Source of the DNA: Xylophilus rhododendri
GTDB taxonomy: Bacteria > Pseudomonadota > Gammaproteobacteria > Burkholderiales > Burkholderiaceae_C
Direction: 5' to 3'
Assembly: GCF_009906855.1 (NCBI RefSeq)
Contig: NZ_CP047650.1
Coordinates: 3,906,001-3,970,000, forward strand
DNA length: 64,000 nt
Below the pieces are notes generated by a model, which did no database searches, was not told the DNA's origin, and was given only the letters and a program-made list of their open reading frames with translations. Positions 1 to 7,687 of the stretch are shown here, one piece after another. Every line of letters begins with the position of its first letter. Position 1 is the first letter of the stretch. A program made the position numbers and the translations under genes.

Positions 1-1258
1 CCTGCTGGGCTCCTTCATGCAGCTGGTGGCCTTCAGCACCGTGCTGTGGTCGCTCTCGCATGTGCTGGTGGGCTTCCTGGTGCTGTATGCGCTGGTCGGC
101 ACGCTGGGGGTGCTGTATGTGTTCGGCGCGCCGCTGATCCGGCTCAACTTCTGGCAGCTGCGCCGCGAGGCCGATTTCCGCTTCGGCCTGATGCGGCTGC
201 GCGAGAACGCCGAATCCATCGCCTTCTACCGCGGCGAATCGCAGGAGCGCGAGCAGATCGACCACCGCTTCGACGCGGTCTACAACAACTACGCGCGGCT
301 CATCAAGAAGCAGCGCTCGCTCAACCTCTGCCAGCGCGCCTTCAGCCAGCTGACCCTGGTGGTGCCCAGCATCATCCTGGCCAACGATGTGCTCTCGGGC
401 GAGCTGGAAGTGGGCGCGGCGGTGCAGGCGGCCGGCGCCTTCGTGGCGGTGCTGGGCGCCGTCTCGCTGATCGTGGACAACTTCGACCAGCTGGCGCGTT
501 TCGTCGCCGGCATCGGGCGGCTGCATGCGCTGTCGCAGCTGGTGATGCCGCCGGCGCCGGAGGCGGCTGGCGCGGTGCCGCGCAGCGAGATCAGCATCCA
601 CCCCGGCGAGCGCCTGGGCCTGGAAGCCGTCACCCTCTACACCCCCGGCCATGGCCGGCTGCTGGTGCGCGACCTGGACCTGGACCTGAACCCGGGCGAC
701 GCCCTGCTGATCACCGGCGCCAGCGGCTGCGGCAAGAGTTCGCTGCTGCGCGCCATCGCCGGCCTCTGGCGCAACGGCAGCGGCAAGGTGCACTGCCTGC
801 CGGCCAAGGACGTGTTCTTCCTGCCGCAGCGGCCCTACATGCAGGTGGGCAGCCTGCGCAGCCAGGTCTGCTATCCCAGCAAACGCTCGCCGGTCGACGA
901 CGTCCAGCTGCTGCAGCTGCTGCGCGAGGTGCAGCTGGGCGACCTGGCCGAGCGGGTCGGCGGCCTGGATGCGGTGCAGGACTGGGAAAAACGCCTGTCC
1001 ACCGGCGAACAGCAGCGCCTGGCCTTCGCCCGGGTGCTGCTGCACCACCCCAAGGTGGCCATCCTGGACGAAGCCACCAGCGCGCTGGACAACGCCAACG
1101 AGGCCGCGCTCTATGCCCGGCTGCGCGCCAGCGGCGTCACCATCGTCAGCATCGCCCACCGCCCCGGCGTGCTGCAGCACCACACCCATGTGCTGCGGCT
1201 GGACGGCGGCGGCGGCTGGGGCCTGCACGCCGCCGAAGGCTACCGCTTCGAACACTGA
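1..1258 (+). CDS. SbmA/BacA-like ABC transporter, fused permease-ATPase (5' partial)
   Basis: The 5' end lies outside the window; the reading frame is open from base 2. The N-terminal part is hydrophobic and resembles the ABC_membrane_2 (SbmA/BacA, YddA) transmembrane domain, with the typical stretch around 'RLRENAESIAFYRGE'. The C-terminal half is an ATPase domain: Walker A 'GASGCGKSS' near 716-742, signature 'LSTGEQQR' near 1000, and Walker B 'VAILDEATSALD' just after. Relatives export or import antimicrobial peptides, bleomycin or vitamin B12 across the inner membrane and are often fused in this order. The stop is at 1256-1258. The next gene starts 129 nt downstream behind its own operator, so it is a separate unit. 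Substrate cannot be told from sequence. Confidence 0.85.
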   Translation, partial: LLGSFMQLVAFSTVLWSLSHVLVGFLVLYALVGTLGVLYVFGAPLIRLNFWQLRREADFRFGLMRLRENAESIAFYRGESQEREQIDHRFDAVYNNYARLIKKQRSLNLCQRAFSQLTLVVPSIILANDVLSGELEVGAAVQAAGAFVAVLGAVSLIVDNFDQLARFVAGIGRLHALSQLVMPPAPEAAGAVPRSEISIHPGERLGLEAVTLYTPGHGRLLVRDLDLDLNPGDALLITGASGCGKSSLLRAIAGLWRNGSGKVHCLPAKDVFFLPQRPYMQVGSLRSQVCYPSKRSPVDDVQLLQLLREVQLGDLAERVGGLDAVQDWEKRLSTGEQQRLAFARVLLHHPKVAILDEATSALDNANEAALYARLRASGVTIVSIAHRPGVLQHHTHVLRLDGGGGWGLHAAEGYRFEH

Positions 1259-1324
1259 AGGCCGGTGAGAGCGGGCAGGGCAGGGCGCCGCCCGTCATGG
1301 CGGCGTCACACCGTCCTTTTCTAA

Positions 1325-1338
1325 TGAAATCGTTTGCA
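1325..1338. promoter_or_regulatory. Candidate LacI-family operator before the ABC operon
   Basis: TGAAATCGTTTGCA is an imperfect palindrome centred on CG (5 of 7 half-site positions match), the usual layout of LacI-family operators. It lies 49 nt before the ATG of the binding-protein gene, whose operon encodes a LacI-type regulator, so autoregulation is likely. Inference from motif shape and context only. Confidence 0.5.
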
Positions 1339-1387
1339 GAGCCCAGGCCCTGCCACCCCACGATTTCATTTCAGGAGAGGGATTCCC

Positions 1388-2401
1388 ATGTCACGCTCGA
1401 TCACCCGTGCCGCCCGCGCCGCCGCCCTGGCGCTGGGCCTGGCCACCGCCGGCGCCGCCTTCGCGCAGACCGCCATCTGCTACAACTGCCCGGTCGAATG
1501 GGCCGATTGGGGCACCCAGATCAAGGCCATCAAGGCCAGGACCGGCGTCACCGTGCCGCCGGACAACAAGAACTCCGGCCAGTCCCTGGCCCAGATGGCC
1601 GCCGAGCGCGCCAGCCCGGTCGCCGACATGGCCTACCTGGGCGTGACCTTCGCCATCCAGGCGCAGAAGGACGGCCTGGTCGCCGCCTACAAGCCCGCCG
1701 GCTTCGACCAGATCCCGGCAGGCCTGAAGGATGCCGACGGCCACTGGTTCACCATCCACTCGGGCACCCTGGGTTTCATGGTCAATGTCGATGCGCTGGG
1801 CGGCAAGCCGATCCCGCGCTCCTGGGCCGACCTGCTCAAGCCCGAATACAAGGGCCTGGTGGGCTACCTGGATCCGGCCTCGGCCTTCGTCGGTTATGTC
1901 GGCGCGGTGGCGGCCAACCAGGCACGCGGCGGCACGCTGGACAACTTCGGCCCCGGCATCGACTACTTCAAGCAGCTGATGAAGAACGAGCCCATCGTGC
2001 CCAAGCAGACCGCCTATGCACGGGTGCTGTCCGGCGAGATCGCGATCCTGCTGGACTACGACTTCAACGCCTACCGCGCCAAGTACAAGGACGGCGCCAA
2101 CGTGGCCTTCGTGATCCCGTCCGAAGGCAGCGTGGTCGTGCCCTACGTGATGAGCCTGACCGCCAAGGCGCCGCATCCGGCCGAGGCCAAGAAGGCGCTG
2201 GACTTCGTGCTCTCCGACGAAGGCCAGGCCCTGTGGGCCCGTGCCTACCTGCGCCCGGTGCGCAACGTGGCCATGCCCAAGGAAGTCGCCTCGCAGTTCC
2301 TGCCGGCCGCCGACTATGCCCGCGCCAAGCCGGTCGACTACGGCCGCATGGCCGAGGTGCAGAAGGGCTTCTCCGAGCGTTACCTGAGCGAAGTGCGCTG
2401 A
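1388..2401 (+). CDS. ABC transporter periplasmic substrate-binding protein
   Basis: 337 aa. It starts with a clear Sec signal peptide (basic start, hydrophobic Ala/Leu core, cleavage after 'AFA' near residue 25), so it acts in the periplasm. The rest looks like the extracellular solute-binding family 1/6 used by putrescine-, iron- or aminoethylphosphonate-type importers. The start at 1388 has a strong ribosome site (AGGAG about 10 nt upstream). The gene heads an operon with two permeases, an ATPase, a LacI regulator and a phosphodiesterase, each nearly touching the next. The phosphodiesterase suggests a phosphodiester such as a glycerophospho-compound as substrate, but this is inference; polyamine or phosphonate import cannot be excluded. 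Confidence 0.85.
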   Translation: MSRSITRAARAAALALGLATAGAAFAQTAICYNCPVEWADWGTQIKAIKARTGVTVPPDNKNSGQSLAQMAAERASPVADMAYLGVTFAIQAQKDGLVAAYKPAGFDQIPAGLKDADGHWFTIHSGTLGFMVNVDALGGKPIPRSWADLLKPEYKGLVGYLDPASAFVGYVGAVAANQARGGTLDNFGPGIDYFKQLMKNEPIVPKQTAYARVLSGEIAILLDYDFNAYRAKYKDGANVAFVIPSEGSVVVPYVMSLTAKAPHPAEAKKALDFVLSDEGQALWARAYLRPVRNVAMPKEVASQFLPAADYARAKPVDYGRMAEVQKGFSERYLSEVR

Positions 2402-2405
2402 TCCC

Positions 2406-3233
2406 ATGGCCGTCTCCTTCGACGGCCGCGCGCGCAGGCTGCTGGTCGCCTGCGCGGCGCCCGCCGCCATCTTCTTCGCGGCCTTCTGGCTGCTGCCGGC
2501 CGCCCGCCTGCTGGCCCTGCCGTATGCGGCGGGGCAGGGCACGCGGGCCTATTTCGTGGTGCTGACCCAGCCGCGTTACCTGGCCAGCCTGCTGCAGACC
2601 ACCGCGCTGTCGGTGGCCGTGACCCTGCTGACGCTGGCGCTGGGCGCGGCCGTCGGCCTCTACCTGGGGCGGCGCCGCTTCGCCGGGCGCGGGCTCCTGC
2701 TGTCGCTGCTCACGGTGCCGCTGTCCTTTCCGGGTGTGGTGGTGGGTTTCTTCGTGATCCTGCTCGGCGGCCGGCAGGGCCTGCTGGCCCAGGCCACGGC
2801 GGCGGCCGGCATGGGCCGCGTCACCTTCGCCTACGGACTGGCCGGGCTGCTGCTCGGCTACCTCTATTTCTCGCTGCCCCGCGCCATCGCCAGCTACACC
2901 GCGGCGGCCGAGGCGCTGGACGCGCCGCTGGAAGAGGCCGCCCGCCTGCTCGGCGCCTCGCCCTGGGCCATCGTGCGCGACGTGTGGGCGCCCCAGCTCG
3001 CGCCCACCACCCTGGCCTGCGGCGCCATCCTGTTCGCCACCTGCATGGGCGCCTTCGGCACCGCCTTCACCCTGGCCAGCCAGTTCGAGGTGCTGCCGAT
3101 CACCATCTACAACGAGTTCACCAACTACGCCAACTTCCCCCTGGCCGCATCGCTGTCGGTGGCGCTGGGGCTGATGACCTGGGCGGTGCTCTTCGTGGCG
3201 CGGCGCCTGTCGGGCGCGGAGCGGCTGGTATGA
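2406..3233 (+). CDS. ABC transporter permease (first subunit)
   Basis: 275 aa, inner-membrane subunit with about six hydrophobic helices. The cytoplasmic EAA loop that contacts the ATPase is visible as 'EALDAPLEEAARLLGASPW' around residues 165-185, the classic binding-protein-dependent transport permease motif. The ATG at 2406 lies 4 nt after the stop of the binding-protein gene, and the stop overlaps the ATG of the second permease, so the subunits are translationally coupled. The two-permease layout resembles PotB/PotC or PhnU/PhnV systems. Its function is to form half of the membrane channel for the solute delivered by the upstream binding protein. Confidence 0.85.
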   Translation: MAVSFDGRARRLLVACAAPAAIFFAAFWLLPAARLLALPYAAGQGTRAYFVVLTQPRYLASLLQTTALSVAVTLLTLALGAAVGLYLGRRRFAGRGLLLSLLTVPLSFPGVVVGFFVILLGGRQGLLAQATAAAGMGRVTFAYGLAGLLLGYLYFSLPRAIASYTAAAEALDAPLEEAARLLGASPWAIVRDVWAPQLAPTTLACGAILFATCMGAFGTAFTLASQFEVLPITIYNEFTNYANFPLAASLSVALGLMTWAVLFVARRLSGAERLV

Positions 3234-4027
3234 AAACCGCGCACGGCCGCTCGCCCTGGCTGGCGGGCATCACCGCGGCGGTGGCCTTGTTCCTGCTGGC
3301 GCCGATGGCGGTGTCGGTGAGCGCGGCCTTCGTCGTCAACTACAGCCGCGGCATCGCCAGCGGTTTCACCTCCCGCTGGCTGCTGCAGGTGTGGGATGTG
3401 TATGGCCAGACGGTGGCCGCCTCGCTGCTGCTGGCCCTGGCCTGCGTGGCCTGCACCCTGGTGCTGGGCGTGCCCTGCGCCTGGGCGCTGTCGCAGAGCC
3501 GTTCGCGGCTGGCGCGTGTCTTCGAGGAGCTGCTGACCCTGCCGGTGGCCGTGCCGGGCCTGGCCACCGCGCTGGCGCTGCTGCTGGCCTATGGCGGCTA
3601 CACCGGCTTTCGCCAGGGCTTCGGCTTCATCCTGGTCGGCCATGTGGTGTTCACCCTGCCCTTCATGGTGCGCGGCGTGGCCGCCGCCTTCGCCCGCGGC
3701 GAGTTGCGCGCGCTGGACGAGGCCGCGCGCACCCTGGGCGCCGGCTTCGGCCAGCGTTTCCTGGGCGTTCTGGTGCCGGCGGTGCTGCCGGCCATCGTCG
3801 CCGGCTGCCTGATGGTGTTCACCCTGTCGGTCGGCGAATTCAACCTCACCTGGATGCTGCACACGCCGCTCACCCGCACCCTGCCGGTGGGCCTGGCCGA
3901 CAGCTACGCCAGCATGCGCATCGAGCTCGGCTCGGCCTATACCTTCGTCTTTCTCGCGGTCGTCCTGCCGGTGCTCTGGGCACTGCAGGGCTGCGCCGCC
4001 TGGCTGCAGAAACGCATCTCCCCATGA
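3230..4027 (+). CDS. ABC transporter permease (second subunit)
   Basis: 265 aa integral membrane protein, PotC-like. The EAA loop is seen as 'ALDEAARTLGAGFGQRFLG' around residues 161-179. The start ATG at 3230 overlaps the stop of the preceding permease (ATGA), and its own stop overlaps the ATG of the ATPase gene at 4024. It would pair with the other permease to build the translocation pore. Nothing is missing or unusual in the sequence; substrate specificity cannot be inferred from this subunit. Confidence 0.85.
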   Translation: MKTAHGRSPWLAGITAAVALFLLAPMAVSVSAAFVVNYSRGIASGFTSRWLLQVWDVYGQTVAASLLLALACVACTLVLGVPCAWALSQSRSRLARVFEELLTLPVAVPGLATALALLLAYGGYTGFRQGFGFILVGHVVFTLPFMVRGVAAAFARGELRALDEAARTLGAGFGQRFLGVLVPAVLPAIVAGCLMVFTLSVGEFNLTWMLHTPLTRTLPVGLADSYASMRIELGSAYTFVFLAVVLPVLWALQGCAAWLQKRISP

Positions 4028-5070
4028 CCCCGGATCCCCAACTGTTCCGCACCCGCATCGGTGTGGAGAACTGCGCCAAGACCTATGCCGACGGCACCCG
4101 CGGCCTGCAGCCCACCAGCCTGCAGGTGGAGCCCGGCGAGGTGCTGGCCCTGCTCGGCCCCTCGGGCTGCGGCAAGACCACGCTGCTGCGGCTGCTGGCC
4201 GGGCTTGAGGCGGCCGATGCCGGCAGCCGCATCCTCTTCGACCAGCAGGACGTCACCGACCGCCCGGCCGAGCGCCGCGGCGTCGGCATGGTGTTCCAGA
4301 GCTACGCGCTGTTCCCGCAGATGACGGTGGCGGCCAACATCGGCTATGGCCTCAGGGTGCGCGGCGTGGCGGCGCAGGAGATCCGCCAGCGGGTCGGCGA
4401 ACTGGTCGACCTGGTGCGCCTCTCCGGTCTGGAGCACCGCCGGCCGGCCGAGCTCTCCGGCGGCCAGCGCCAGCGGGTGGCCCTGGCCCGCGCGGTGGCC
4501 ACCCGGCCGCGGGTGCTGCTGCTCGACGAGCCATTGGCCGCGCTCGATGCCCAGCTCAAGGAAACCCTGCGCGACGAACTCGCCGAGCTGCTGCGGCGCC
4601 TGGGCATCACCGCCGTGCATGTCACCCACGACCAGCAGGAGGCCTTCGCCATCGCCGACCGGCTGGCGGTGATGCAGGGCGGCGCCATCGTGCAGGTGGG
4701 CGATGGCGAATCGCTCTACCGCAACCCCGCCCATCCCTTCGTCGCCGAATTCCTCGGCCGGGTCAACCGCCTGCGGGCCGATGCCGGCGGCGACGTGCCG
4801 CTGGGCGGCGTGCTGCTGGCGCAGAACGCGCCGCACGGCCTGCTGGTGCGGCCGGAGGATGTGGAGCTCACCGCGCCGCTGGCCGGCCGTTCGCTGGCCC
4901 GGGTGGCGCACCGCAGTTTCCTCGGCGACCGGCTGCGCCTGCGGCTGGAGGCCGAAGGCCAGGCTGCGCTGCTGGCCGATGTGCCGCGCGACAGCCCCTG
5001 GTGCGTGGGCGAGGCGGTGGGCATCCGCATCGCCAGCGACAGGCTGCTGCCCGCGGCGGCGCCGCGGTGA
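4024..5070 (+). CDS. ABC transporter ATP-binding protein with TOBE-like C-terminus
   Basis: 348 aa. Walker A 'GPSGCGKTT' lies near residue 45, Q-loop 'MVFQSYALFPQ' near 90, signature 'LSGGQRQR' near 143 and Walker B 'VLLLDEPLAALD' near 163. After the nucleotide-binding domain (about 240 residues) a C-terminal segment with 'LLVRPEDVEL' corresponds to the TOBE domain found in PotA/UgpC-type ATPases. It energises uptake through the two permeases before it. The start overlaps the upstream stop, and the stop overlaps the GTG of the LacI gene, so it is a middle gene of the operon. Confidence 0.9.
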   Translation: MTPDPQLFRTRIGVENCAKTYADGTRGLQPTSLQVEPGEVLALLGPSGCGKTTLLRLLAGLEAADAGSRILFDQQDVTDRPAERRGVGMVFQSYALFPQMTVAANIGYGLRVRGVAAQEIRQRVGELVDLVRLSGLEHRRPAELSGGQRQRVALARAVATRPRVLLLDEPLAALDAQLKETLRDELAELLRRLGITAVHVTHDQQEAFAIADRLAVMQGGAIVQVGDGESLYRNPAHPFVAEFLGRVNRLRADAGGDVPLGGVLLAQNAPHGLLVRPEDVELTAPLAGRSLARVAHRSFLGDRLRLRLEAEGQAALLADVPRDSPWCVGEAVGIRIASDRLLPAAAPR

Positions 5071-6083
5071 GCCGCGCCAGCATCCATGCGGTGGCGCTGG
5101 AGGCGCAGGTCTCGGCCGCGACCGTCTCGCGGGTGTTCAACACGCCGCAGAGCGTCTCGCCGGACACCCGCGCGCGTGTCGAGGCCGTGGCCCGGCGCCT
5201 GCAGTACCGGCCTCTCGGCGCCGGCCGCACCCTGCGCCGCCAGCGCAGCGAGGTGCTGGGCGTGGTACTGCCCACGCTGCGCAACCCGGTCTTCGCCGAA
5301 TGCCTGGAAGGCATCGCGGCCGCGGCGGCCGATGCCGGCCATGCGATCCAGCTGCGCACCACCGAATACCGGCCCGCGCAGGAGCATGCCGCCGTCAGCG
5401 CCCTGCTGCCGCGGGTCGATGGCCTGGTGCTGGTGGTGTCGAACCCGGCGCGCTCGCGGGCGCTGCAGGCGATCCGCGCGGCCGGGCTGCCCTATGTGCT
5501 GGCCTACAACCGCCATGCCTCGCATCCCTGCGTGGCGGTGGACAACGAAGGCGCGGTGGCCGAGCTGGTCGATGCGCTGCTGGCGCGCGGCCATCGCCGC
5601 ATCGCCATGCTGTGCGGCGACCTGAAGGCATCGGACCGCTCGCGGGCCCGCCAGCAGGGTTTCCAGCGCGGCCTGCTGGCCGCCGGCTTGCCGCCGGGGC
5701 CGGTCGTGGAAGTGCCCTTCGACGGCGATGCCGGAACGCCCCTGGCGGCCCTGTTCGCCCGGCCCGACCGGCCGAGCGCCCTGGTCTGCTCCAACGACCT
5801 GCTGGCCCTGCGTGCCCTGCGCGCGGCCCATGCCTGCGGCCTGCGGGTGCCGCAGGATCTCTCCATCGCCGGCTTCGACGGCATCGCCCTGGGCCAGGAA
5901 CTGGTGCCCAGCCTGGCCACCATCGCCCAGCCCAACCGCGAGATCGGCGCCACCTGCGTGGCGCTGCTGGCACCCGCGGCAGCAGCCGGCACACCGCTGG
6001 ATGCCAGCGCCAGCCGCCTGCTGCCCCATGCCTGGCGACCCGGCGAATCGCTGGGCCCACCCTCACCCGACACGACACCATGA
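5067..6083 (+). CDS. LacI-family transcriptional regulator
   Basis: 338 aa. Residues 1-50 hold the LacI helix-turn-helix ('SAATVSRVFN'), followed by the hinge helix region and a periplasmic-binding-protein-like sensor domain with the conserved 'LVCSNDLLALRALRAAHACG' element near 230-255. The GTG at 5067 overlaps the ATPase stop and puts the helix-turn-helix directly at the N-terminus, as expected for the family, so it was preferred over later ATGs. It most likely represses the operon through the palindrome at 1325-1338 and is relieved by the transported solute or its product. Placement of the regulator inside the operon implies autoregulation. Confidence 0.85.
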   Translation: MSRASIHAVALEAQVSAATVSRVFNTPQSVSPDTRARVEAVARRLQYRPLGAGRTLRRQRSEVLGVVLPTLRNPVFAECLEGIAAAAADAGHAIQLRTTEYRPAQEHAAVSALLPRVDGLVLVVSNPARSRALQAIRAAGLPYVLAYNRHASHPCVAVDNEGAVAELVDALLARGHRRIAMLCGDLKASDRSRARQQGFQRGLLAAGLPPGPVVEVPFDGDAGTPLAALFARPDRPSALVCSNDLLALRALRAAHACGLRVPQDLSIAGFDGIALGQELVPSLATIAQPNREIGATCVALLAPAAAAGTPLDASASRLLPHAWRPGESLGPPSPDTTP

Positions 6084-6910
6084 GCACCACCTTCCTCGCC
6101 CAGCTGACCGACACCCACATTCGCGAACCCGGCCGCCTGGCCTACGGCCGCATCGACACCGCGCCCTATCTGCGCCGCGCGGTGCAGAGCGTGCTGGCGC
6201 TGCGCCAGCGGCCCGATGCGGTGGTGATCACCGGCGACCTGGTGGACTTCGGCCGGCCGGCCGAATACGCCCACCTGGCGCAGCTGCTGGCGCCGCTGGA
6301 CATGCCGGTCTACCTGCTGCCCGGCAACCACGACGAGCGCGAGGCGCTGCGCTTGGCCTTCCCGCACCACGACTACCTGGGCGCCGCCGGCAGCCTGCTG
6401 CAATACAGCGTGGCGGTCGGCGGCTTGCGCCTGCTGACGCTGGACACCAGCGTGCCCGGCGCCCCGCACGGCGAGCTGGATGCGCCCAAGCTCGCCTGGC
6501 TGGAGGCCGAGCTGGAGCGCTGGCGCGAGCAGCCGGTGGTGGTCGCCATGCACCATCCGCCCTTCCAGACCCTGATCGGCCACATGGATGCCATCGGCCT
6601 GCGCAGCGGCGCCGAGGCGCTGGAGGCGCTGCTGCGGCGTTTCGACAATGTGGAGCGGGTGATCTGCGGCCATCTGCACCGCGCGATCGATGTGCGTTTC
6701 GGCGGCACCATCGCCAGCACCGCGCCGGGGCCGGCGCACCAGGTGTCGCTGGACCTGGATGCCCGGGCGCCTTCTCAATGGGAACTGGAGCCGCCGGCCT
6801 TCCGGCTGCATGCCTTGCCGCAAGGCGGGCGGCTGGTGAGCCACCTCGCGGCCATCGGCACTTTCGAAGGGCCTTACCCCTTCCACGACGGCGGTGCGCT
6901 GATCGACTGA
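6080..6910 (+). CDS. GpdQ-like metallophosphodiesterase
   Basis: 276 aa calcineurin-like phosphoesterase. The metal-binding signatures are present in order: 'TDTH' at residues 10-13, 'TGDLVDF' near 51, 'GNHDER' near 82, a His in 'MHHPPF' near 157 and 'CGHLH' near 195. This set and the spacing match class III cyclic-nucleotide/glycerophospho-diesterases (GpdQ, CpdA, Rv0805). No signal peptide is visible, so it acts in the cytoplasm, where it could hydrolyse a phosphodiester imported by the ABC system. The ATG overlaps the stop of the LacI gene. It is the last gene; the convergent hrpB1-like gene ends 1 nt beyond its stop. Confidence 0.85.
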   Translation: MSTTFLAQLTDTHIREPGRLAYGRIDTAPYLRRAVQSVLALRQRPDAVVITGDLVDFGRPAEYAHLAQLLAPLDMPVYLLPGNHDEREALRLAFPHHDYLGAAGSLLQYSVAVGGLRLLTLDTSVPGAPHGELDAPKLAWLEAELERWREQPVVVAMHHPPFQTLIGHMDAIGLRSGAEALEALLRRFDNVERVICGHLHRAIDVRFGGTIASTAPGPAHQVSLDLDARAPSQWELEPPAFRLHALPQGGRLVSHLAAIGTFEGPYPFHDGGALID

Positions 6911-6911
6911 A

Positions 6912-7271
6912 TCAGGCCAGGGGGGTATCGGCCAGCAGCTCCCGCATGGCCTTGCCCACCTCGGGATCGGACGAATCCAGCAGGGTGGCGGCCTCGCCCT
7001 GCCAGCGTGGGTCGCCCAGCAAACGCAGGCACAGCGCACGCAGCTCGGGACAGGGGTCGCCGGGCAGGCTGTTGACGAACTGCAGGGCGTCCAGCGGCCG
7101 CCCCCGCTGGATCGCCAGCAGCACCGGGAACACCCGCAGATTCTTCACCCGGGAATCCGCGTCGCCCAGCTCGGCGAAGAGCTGCTCCGCCTCGTCGAGC
7201 CGATGCTCGCGCAAGGCGCCGAACATGCGGACCACGTCCCGGGCCCGCGCGGCATCGGCGCCGGAGCTCAT
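6912..7271 (-). CDS. HrpB1/HrpK-like type III secretion-associated protein
   Basis: 119 aa, all-helical, with a TPR-like pattern: 'LDEAEQLFAEL' near residue 25, then 'LLAIQRGRPLDALQFV', then 'ALCLRLLGDPRWQGEAATLL'. This resembles the HrpB1/HrpK family (PF09613) that is encoded in Xanthomonas and Ralstonia hrp clusters; the assignment is from remembered family features, not a search. The ATG at 7271 overlaps the stop of the small gene upstream (ATGA), so the two are coupled and share the PIP-box promoter at 7602-7663. No other secretion-apparatus gene is nearby, so this is an outlying member of the hrp regulon rather than part of a main cluster. It could instead be a chaperone-like protein for the small upstream product. 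Confidence 0.6.
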   Translation of the reverse strand: MSSGADAARARDVVRMFGALREHRLDEAEQLFAELGDADSRVKNLRVFPVLLAIQRGRPLDALQFVNSLPGDPCPELRALCLRLLGDPRWQGEAATLLDSSDPEVGKAMRELLADTPLA

Positions 7272-7519
7272 GCGCAGCTGGGGTCCAGCGGGGCGCCCTC
7301 GTCGCCACTCATCATCTTCAGCAGTTCGCGCATTTCCTTGCTCGTCATCGAATCGGCGCTGGTGGATGCGGCGTCGCTGGACTTTCCGCCCAGGCCGAGG
7401 ATGTTGGGGATGGCGTCCAGCGCGCCGGAGAGGTTGCCGGTGCACAGGCTGCCGATGCCCGAGACGATGCCGGTGATGCTGTTCGTGATGGTGGTGGCTG
7501 GATTGGCTAGGAAGGACAT
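7268..7519 (-). CDS. Small Ser/Gly/Asn-rich protein, candidate Hrp-secreted product
   Basis: 83 aa, function not recognised. The first 50 residues are rich in Ser, Thr, Asn, Gly and Ile ('TTITNSITGIVSGIGSL'), amphipathic and without charge, which suits a type III secretion signal, a pilin-like or a harpin-like protein. The C-terminal third is charged and helical ('SKEMRELLKMMSGDEG'). The start at 7519 was chosen over an in-frame ATG at 7615 because AGGA lies 7 nt before it. The 7615 start would also lie above the predicted -10 box of the PIP promoter. It is translationally coupled to the HrpB1/HrpK-like gene. Confidence 0.6.
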   Translation of the reverse strand: MSFLANPATTITNSITGIVSGIGSLCTGNLSGALDAIPNILGLGGKSSDAASTSADSMTSKEMRELLKMMSGDEGAPLDPSCA

Positions 7520-7601
7520 GGAGGATTTCCTGAGGGATGGCCGCGGCTGCGGCCGTTGGTGGAAGGAACAAAAAGACCGGCATGGCGCCGGTCCGGGCGT
7601 G

Positions 7602-7663
7602 AATGTGTTCCTCACCGCTCCGCCTCGAAGGCCTTCAGGCGAAATCCCGTCGGTGAAACCGAA
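7602..7663 (-). promoter_or_regulatory. PIP-box promoter (HrpX-type) of the hrpB1-like operon
   Basis: On the minus strand TTCGG (7663-7659), N15, TTCGC (7643-7639), then 31 nt and CACATT (7607-7602), which fits the YANNNT -10 element reported 30-32 nt after PIP boxes. The ATG of the small gene is 119 nt below the box. A perfect box with correct -10 spacing is strong evidence for HrpX-type control. Confidence 0.75.
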
Positions 7664-7676
7664 GCCTTTCGGTTTC
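7655..7676 (-). terminator. Perfect 9-bp hairpin after the TonB receptor gene
   Basis: GAAACCGAA and TTCGGTTTC form a perfect stem with a 4-nt loop, 11 nt beyond the receptor stop. There is no T tract, so termination is uncertain. The first half-site of the PIP box lies inside the stem, so RNA read-through and activator binding overlap here. Confidence 0.35.
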
Positions 7677-7687
7677 GCGTACAGCGC

